A stretch of 64,000 nucleotides of DNA, from NCBI GenBank assembly GCA_047967505.1, contig CM106540.1. One strand, given 5' to 3'. How positions within the stretch are numbered: position 1 is the first letter of the stretch; the number at the start of each line of letters is the position of its first letter. The notes beneath the pieces are model-generated. The model was not told the origin of the DNA. It made no database searches and saw only the letters and a list, made by a program, of their open reading frames with translations. Source of the stretch: Dipteris shenzhenensis. Its lineage: Eukaryota > Polypodiophyta > Polypodiopsida > Gleicheniales. Below, in pieces: positions 58,081 through 64,000 of the stretch. Made by a program: the position numbers and the translations under genes.

Positions 58081-58480
58081 ACTAGAAGCTGCACCACAGA
58101 AGAGTTGCGAAGAAACTACAGAGAACGCAGAGAAACTGGCGAAGCTACACCCACAAAGGCACCTCCCACTAACACACACCCCCAGCCAAATGCACAAAAC
58201 ATGCATCCAACCAAAATTAGATACGTGTCTAAGGACACACCCAAAACACCACGTCTAAAAAGCCCCGAATGCAAAGGACACAATCAATCGGCATGTTTCG
58301 GTCATAATTAGCCATGCTGTTACTCCCCGCATGTCATCTCCATGCTGTAACCGCCACTTAGCTTGCCGTGTTGTAACTCGCCCGCACGTCATCTCCACAT
58401 GGCGCAAGACGAGACCCTTAGTGCGACCCTTAACGGTCGGGAAGGGCCACATGTTGGCCTTTTCGGTTAAAATCTGATCA
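58081..58480. other. Upstream flank of the recombinase relic
   Basis: Low-complexity ORFs on both strands (for example 57872-58258 and 58105-58311) have no recognisable domain. A repeated phrase 'catgctgttactc(c)c..gcatgtcatctccatgctgtaac' suggests small local duplications at 58310-58400. Confidence 0.4.
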
Positions 58481-59300
58481 AATTTTGGCTCTCGACCTCT
58501 TGGCCGATCGCGTGAACCCTCCTGGCTTCCTAAGTGAAAGGCCTCCCGGTGGCCCTCCCCTACTCCATGAAATCTCAGGATTCTAGCCTAGCAATGCAAT
58601 GCCCAAGCATTCTCATTGGCCCAAGCATGGATTGGTTGTGAAGCCTGCAAACCTCCCTTGAGCCTCATTAAATGAGACTTTGGACTTCTACAATTTTACA
58701 AAATGCTGGGTGGGCAGAGGGCTGCCAACATTTCCAGTAGTGGAGGAGCGCAGGGAAGCGCTCTAAGAGTGCTTCCCCGCACATGCTAGTGTGGCTATCT
58801 TAGCCCCACTAACGCACAAGTCTCATAGCCCCATGGCGGGCTAAGGCTGGGTGAGAATGCTAGGTTGGCATTGCAGCTCCAGCTCATCAGCATCTTGAAA
58901 TTTCAGGATTCTGGTCCAGCCTTGTCTCCTCATTGGCCCAAAAAGTCTACTGGCTATGTGACAGCCTGCAACCTGCATTAAGTTGCATTAAAGAAGACCT
59001 TCAAACCTTCACGGGGTTGCATTTCTGGAAATGCTGGCTGGGCAGCAGCCTACTAAAGATTGTAGCAGTAGAACCAATGCAGGGAGGTCCTCTAAGGATG
59101 CCTATGGGATTAACACCTACGAACGTTTGCCTTTGAGTCCAAGTTTCAAGAACACTTGAACCTCGAGGCGCAACTGGAGCAAGAGCTTGGGCATGTTGTG
59201 GCGCGAAAAGCGTGGTAGGATCCTGAGTGGACCATTCCTAGTGGGAAAGCCATCAAGGAGACGTTCCGAGGAGTAAAGGTCGCCGGGAGACAATTTTCTG
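58481..59300. other. Spacer with degenerate interspersed repeats
   Basis: Blocks 'atctcaggattctagcc...cattggcccaa' (about 58570-58625) and 'aatttcaggattctggtcc...cattggcccaa' (about 58895-58945) are degenerate copies of one another. A hairpin-repeat relative lies at 58789-58890. No gene is seen. Confidence 0.5.
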
Positions 59301-59453
59301 CAAACTTGGTTGTCGTTTGAATTTGTTGCCCTTTCTCAGTCTTTTCCAGTCCGTCGTTCGAGGATCTTGATCAGCCTGCTCCACCGCCAATCAATCACGT
59401 CTCTCGCCATCGATTTCTGCTCTTGCTCCGATCATTCTCTCGATTTTGGCGTC

Positions 59454-59552
59454 GTAAGTCGCTCTCTGTTTCAACATTTCATGCCATCTTGTGATTTTTG
59501 TTTCGACCTGCACCTATATTTGGGATTACGCCCTTTGCCAGCAGCTTCCCAG
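59454..59552 (+). other. Candidate 99-bp intron in the 5' leader of the acidic-protein gene
   Basis: The donor GTAAGTCG and acceptor CAGCTTCCCAG flank a T-rich stretch. Splicing would join a GC- and CT-rich leader to the exon that carries the upstream ORF and main ATG. Confidence 0.5.
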
Positions 59553-59582
59553 GTCTGGAGACTCAGGATATCTCGGAGAGAG

Positions 59583-59813
59583 ATGACTCTAGGCGGTAAA
59601 CTCATCCAGTTGCCTCGTGCTTGTAATTGGGAGAAGCTGGCGCGCCAAAATCCCAAACTTAGGCCTTATAAAGGGGGTGGAGTGATTCGCCAGGGAACCG
59701 CAAATCCGATGCGTCCTGAATGTGATTGTGTATTCACTTCCATAGAATCGGATTGTTTGAGCCCGCGGCCACTGGAAGCATCCATGTCGGGTGGATCTGA
59801 TTTTAGCCTGTAA
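59583..59813 (+). promoter_or_regulatory. 76-codon upstream ORF
   Basis: ATG 59583 opens a frame (MTLGGKLIQLPRACNWEKL...SMSGGSDFSL) that stops with TAA at 59811-59813, two bases before the main ATG at 59816. In this position it could lower or condition translation of the main frame by reinitiation. Alternatively, an unseen splice could join it to the main protein. No similarity is recognised. Confidence 0.45.
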
Positions 59814-59815
59814 AG

Positions 59816-61933
59816 ATGGAAGCTGATAGTGCTGAGATGTCTGGCAGTGAATTTGAGGGAATTGAGAAGCTCGTTATGGCGCATGAAGTCGAGCTTGGCA
59901 CCAAGAAGAATGACCAGGAAGATGGAGACAACGTGGCTAGCATGCAGCATCACGGAGTAAGGGAAACCTCCATTTCCACGGATGTAGTCACGGTCACACC
60001 GGCAATTTCCCCGCCTTGTTATCTACAGGGTGGTCTCTCGAAGGGAGCAGGGTGCCCCGTTGAAGGTGACAAAGCTAAGATTTCAGGTGAAGTGGTCCCC
60101 GTCAGTGAAGAGCATGTTCTGGTTTCGAAAACAGAAATCGATCAAGATGCCAAGAACGCAGCCCCGGAGACTAGTGGATTAAGAATTGCCACTGCGGATG
60201 AAGAGATTGATGCCCCCGACGCAGAGTGCAGCGCTTTAGCCCATGCTGAAGAACCAGGGTTACGGACTTTCACGCAGGACGGGATCGTGGTGCCAACAGC
60301 TGTTGTGGCATTGGAAACTACAGCCCTTATCCATGATGAACAACGCAACCATCACGTTGAAGGGACAGAAGAAAGTTTCGATTTTGTCTCAAAAGATGAT
60401 AATGCAGGTTGGAAAGCCGAGCAAGAGACATGCAAAGTCAATGATGAAGGATGGAAAGAGGTCCTGGACAATGCTTCTAAACTTTCACGAGAGGATTCAC
60501 ATACTCCAGATAGCCATACGGACTCAAAAACCAAGGAAGAATCCTCCAGTCATGAAGGCGAGGTTTCTTTATCAGAGAACATCAGCCTAACTTGTCAAAT
60601 GAAGGAGGGGACCGATGATGAGGAAGGCGTTGTCAGGACAATGGGTGGAACTTTGGTATCAGGAGTCTGTCCGGAAGCTGAGAAAGACGCTTGCTCTGTT
60701 TTGACCTTTGACGACGTTTCTAATGTTGCATGTTGCGAAATAGAGGAGTCTGGAATTGAATTTGAGGCCACCGAAACTAATAGTGTTCATTCTGCAAAGT
60801 TGACGGAGAGTGCAAAGACCGCTCAATTCCTCCCTGAACAGGATGCAGATGTTGCAGAGATTTCTGATGGAGAGGTCTCTTTAGAATCCAGCAGCTTGCC
60901 TTCTGAAGTCGCAGATGCAGTGATTAGGACTGAGGATGATGGGAGGAATGGTAAGAGCAACGAATGCAAGATCAATGAAATCAGTGATCCTGTGGTGTCA
61001 GGAGTTCATATGGAAACTGACGAAGACGGCCATTCTACTAAGGGGGTAGAAGCTTGTAACGTTGCATGCATTGAAAAAACACGCTTTGGAATTGACTTTG
61101 GGACCTCTGACGACCCGTCAGGTGGTTATACAGTTGTGAAGGAGGCTTCCCAAAAGCTACTCCATTCAGAAATGGAAGGGGTATCAGAAAAAGAGACCGT
61201 GTTTAATACTTCGGAAGTGGTTGCTAATGTTGAAAACAGTGCAGAGACAGGTGAGGACTCACATCTCAGTCACTCTGCTCAAAACACAAGTGGTCAGGCC
61301 ATTATTTTACAGGAGTTCCAGAATAGAGAAGAATGTGACACGTTCATTGATGAGATTCCCTGTCTGACTGTGAAGCAAGAAGCAGCCATGTTAGGAGAAG
61401 AGGATGATTGTATAGCGGAACATCCTACAGCAGGCGCATCCTACGGCAACTCTCTGCTGGCTCCTTTAAGCGCCGATAAATCCCAGATTCCAGATGGCTT
61501 AGAGAAGCAACAGTTGCAACCAGGAAGCTGCGCTGCAAGCAGTGAGCAGCAACTCTGTCAGGTATTAAGTTATGACAAAAGTGGAGGCAGCAGTATGGAT
61601 AGCACTGCTGCAAGTGGACAGAAGCTATGTGAGACTGAGGGCCAGCCTGCTTTTGAGGATGCAAACAATAGTTGCAGTGCAAACTGTGCCAGCAGCCCTG
61701 TTCATATTCAACCTTCTACTCAGCAACGGAAGAAGAGGATAGATCTAAGTCACCAGTTTGTACGAGAAATTGTGAGTTGGATGAAAAGTAAGAATAGGAA
61801 GTGTGAATTCAACTTTGAACTGCATGCGTTTAATATTGTAGGCTGTAATGTGAAGTTGAGATATTGTTCATGGCCAGATGTAGGCATAGGTCAATTATGG
61901 ATGGCTATGTTGTTGTTCCTCAAAATTATGTAG
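59816..61933 (+). CDS. Acidic protein of unknown function, 705 residues
   Basis: An intact long frame starts MEADSAEMSGSEFEGIEKL. It is rich in Glu, Asp, Ser, Thr and Val with no transmembrane segment, and it looks largely disordered. Two internal units resemble each other: GEVSLSEN...SGVCPEAEKDACS...NVACCEIEESGIEFEATE and GEVSLESS...SGVHMETDEDGHS...NVACIEKTRFGIDFGTSD. The only basic, likely folded part is C-terminal (QQRKKRIDLSHQFVREIVSWMK). Consensus donors GTGAGT (about 61772) and GTAAGA (about 61788) lie there, so the last 50 residues may be intron read-through, with the true 3' exon elsewhere. I do not recognise the family. A nuclear scaffold or regulatory role is only a guess from composition. 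Confidence 0.7.
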   Translation: MEADSAEMSGSEFEGIEKLVMAHEVELGTKKNDQEDGDNVASMQHHGVRETSISTDVVTVTPAISPPCYLQGGLSKGAGCPVEGDKAKISGEVVPVSEEHVLVSKTEIDQDAKNAAPETSGLRIATADEEIDAPDAECSALAHAEEPGLRTFTQDGIVVPTAVVALETTALIHDEQRNHHVEGTEESFDFVSKDDNAGWKAEQETCKVNDEGWKEVLDNASKLSREDSHTPDSHTDSKTKEESSSHEGEVSLSENISLTCQMKEGTDDEEGVVRTMGGTLVSGVCPEAEKDACSVLTFDDVSNVACCEIEESGIEFEATETNSVHSAKLTESAKTAQFLPEQDADVAEISDGEVSLESSSLPSEVADAVIRTEDDGRNGKSNECKINEISDPVVSGVHMETDEDGHSTKGVEACNVACIEKTRFGIDFGTSDDPSGGYTVVKEASQKLLHSEMEGVSEKETVFNTSEVVANVENSAETGEDSHLSHSAQNTSGQAIILQEFQNREECDTFIDEIPCLTVKQEAAMLGEEDDCIAEHPTAGASYGNSLLAPLSADKSQIPDGLEKQQLQPGSCAASSEQQLCQVLSYDKSGGSSMDSTAASGQKLCETEGQPAFEDANNSCSANCASSPVHIQPSTQQRKKRIDLSHQFVREIVSWMKSKNRKCEFNFELHAFNIVGCNVKLRYCSWPDVGIGQLWMAMLLFLKIM

Positions 61934-64000
61934 TGGCTGGAAAATACACAGATTTCTTAGAGAGCTTATACAGGTAGAAGGACCTTGGAGGCTGAATTTC
62001 TTAGTCCTACTTTGTCGATAGACAGAGCACAGAGAGTAGATAGCTCCCACCAGATATTGATCAGATTTTGCAGAGTATAATTTAACTCTAGTGGCTTGAG
62101 AATCAGTTATCCTGCATACAACTTGTAGGAGCTGTATAAGGGTCTACGCCATTGTAGTTAGTACCTGTAATTGATTTTCATTCATTATGAAAATCTCAAG
62201 AATGAATCTACAAGCTCTTACTTGCGGAGGTTTCACTCTTCTGTTATGAGCTAACAAGTCGTCTCTGTTTTTGAGTTGATTCTGGAATTTTTCAAAACAG
62301 TTTTTCATAGCCTGATTTCCACTTGCGACTGTATGCATTTGTGTTCTTATTTTCTTCAAAACACACTTGAAGCACCGGCATGAGCGGCCATTTCTTGCTT
62401 CAATTACCGTACCATCCTCCAACTGAAGCTATCCTTCCAGGCTGTAATGGGCTTTGCTGTGTTTCACATGGTCCGTCTCCTTATTCTATGCAGGCATTGA
62501 CGCCTTGGATCATCCCTCTAACTCTCCAAATAGCATTGGAAACATAGGCTTATGAACGTTACACCTGGTGTACACACCAGGTACACCCCCTACCATCACT
62601 AAGTGTCAAATTCAAAGATGTCAGAAGTTCAACACAACGAAACCCCATGTCTGAGTAAAGAAGCAAGATGCACAGTTCTGTAAAGAAGCTTAGCAAGTCC
62701 TCCTAGTTGGTGTACGGATCTTATACCACAGTATTAATGGTTGATTAGGAGGATGGTGATGGAATTAAGAGTGGAAGCATTTTGATGAGATAATGTAGGA
62801 CAGATGAACTCATCTCAGCCTATTGAGGTTTGGAGCGAGTGTATGGACTCATGGGTTGATTTTTGCTTTAAATAGGCTAAAACTTGGGTTTCAATGAATT
62901 TGCCTAATTTTTGTGCCTGCCAAAAGATGATATTTCCGTGGCAGCAGAAAAGGCCACACTGGTAGCATCTTATCATTTGCTTTTGGTTGGTTGCTGACAG
63001 TAATTCAGGAACTCACACATGTAAAGAGTCTGATTTACTGTTTTTAGACAGATGCAATAACACATTGTCATTTGGAGCATGTATGCACCCCAAGAGCTCG
63101 TATGAAATTGTCCATGTAGATTCCATTCACCTATATTAGATTTCATGAAGCTTACAATCTCAGACTATATGAAAGAGTACAGTTTCTGTATAGCTGTGTG
63201 ACTGTTTGGGGTGACTTATCTCCTTGTGACTGATGTTGTCACCATACCTTCTTGTCTGTGCAAAGAAAACAGACATGTGGCTCTGAATTGTATGATTTGA
63301 AGACGTACTTATTGCTATTGAAATAATGTATAGCTCTAAATTGGACTGGTTTGAAGATGTACTAATTGTTCTTGAAATAAGGTATAGCTGACACCAGTAC
63401 ATTATGCGAACAACTTATGAGATAATATAGGTCAGTGATCATGTATATTTCCTAAGGAACTTCTAGTTGGTCTCGTGCCAAAAGAGGCATTTTAAGGTTA
63501 TATTGGTGTGACATCTTGAATGTGTCGTGGGCGACCTTCTACACTGGGAAGCAATGTGGCACATAAATTTAGGTGCAGATGGTGCAGTCATGTAAAAAAG
63601 TCCTCTTTAAATCTAGCATGTCATTCCTGGGAAGCTGTTGTGTTGTTTCTAAAAAACCAACAGTCATTGCGCTTAGCATTGATTATGTCGTGGACAGAAC
63701 CAGGTCACCATGTTTATCATTTGCTGGTATTACCCCCTCCACATATGGATGGTTTATCAGTTCCCATGAACAAACTGTAAATTCTGCACTGGGTAGCATC
63801 AGTTCAGGATCATACCTGAAAATAATTCTACAAATCTATTTAGGACATGTTTTTGACATTGGGTCTGGGCTACATGTACCAAAGATCTTGCAACATTCTC
63901 GACCTCTAATTAAAAATAGAAGAATCTTTGGACCTCTTTCGTGCGGTAAGGATGGTACTGAGAAAAATTGAAGGCATTCTTGATTCCTAGGTGCCAATAG
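61934..64000. other. Downstream region, possible further exons, none assigned
   Basis: ORFs at 62144-62422 (-), 63160-63402 (-) and 63520-63971 (+) show no recognisable domains. An AT-rich, intron-like composition dominates. Local direct similarity 'gaatt gta/tgatttgaaga(c/t)gta(c/t)t...tattgcta/ttcttgaaata' occurs at about 63285-63385. No RNA gene is seen. Confidence 0.4.

Noticed and set aside
1-64000. CRISPR arrays, tRNA or rRNA genes
   Set aside because: No regular spacer-repeat structure, cloverleaf-like sequence or rRNA core was recognised by reading. A tRNA scan was not possible here.

Overview
This window looks like nuclear DNA of a land plant, most probably a leptosporangiate fern of the Adiantum/Ceratopteris kind. 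The best clue is the pentatricopeptide-repeat (PPR) gene at 17.6-20.4 kb. Its near-identical P-L-S triplets and its N-terminal WWDNR...PDFKHK exon are of a style I associate with fern PPR genes. The window also has plant Ty1/Copia and Ty3/Gypsy elements with iMet-type primer sites, short introns with consensus GTAAGT donors, and AT-rich spacers. The species assignment is inference. I see no bacterial, organellar or CRISPR features.

Most of the window is transposon sequence in several stages of decay. Copia family 1 has 0.72-0.73 kb LTRs and occurs four times, always on the + strand: a rearranged short copy (3210-6463, TSD GAAAG), a solo LTR (9403-10124, TSD AAATC), a full-length but dead copy (21733-27288, TSD GAATG), and a 3'-truncated copy (44095-46390). 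Copia family 2 (46487-52398, minus strand, 171-bp LTRs, TSD CTCCG) is young and almost intact. It sits inside the integrase of a Copia family 3 element (46391-46486 plus 52399-54369), which is itself fused to the truncated family 1 copy. A complete but dead Gypsy element fills 29596-40569 (TSD TAGAA) and carries about 3.4 kb of extra sequence downstream of integrase. Other mobile DNA includes a DDE-type transposase-like gene split by the solo LTR (7.8-11.5 kb, minus), a LINE 5' fragment (41.5-42.9 kb, minus), a short TIR element with an 8-bp TSD (16888-17198), and a decayed Crypton-like tyrosine recombinase (56.1-58.1 kb, minus).

Probable host genes are few. One is the PPR gene, whose C-terminal DYW deaminase domain has decayed. 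Another is a 705-residue acidic protein of unknown function at 59816-61933, with a 76-codon upstream ORF ending 2 nt before its start codon. There are also a broken ParB-like (GNHR) exon near 15.2-15.9 kb and a short aldo-keto-reductase-like exon fragment near 12.9 kb.

Two signals cut across features. First, premature stops in the retroelements are mostly TAG where glutamine (CAG) is expected, as predicted for deamination of CHG-methylated cytosine. Second, six dispersed units at 13.76-14.67 kb share hairpin arms GACCC/GGGTC and a CCTTGGAGC-like tail, and no feature type I know explains them. The most unusual item is the tyrosine recombinase relic.
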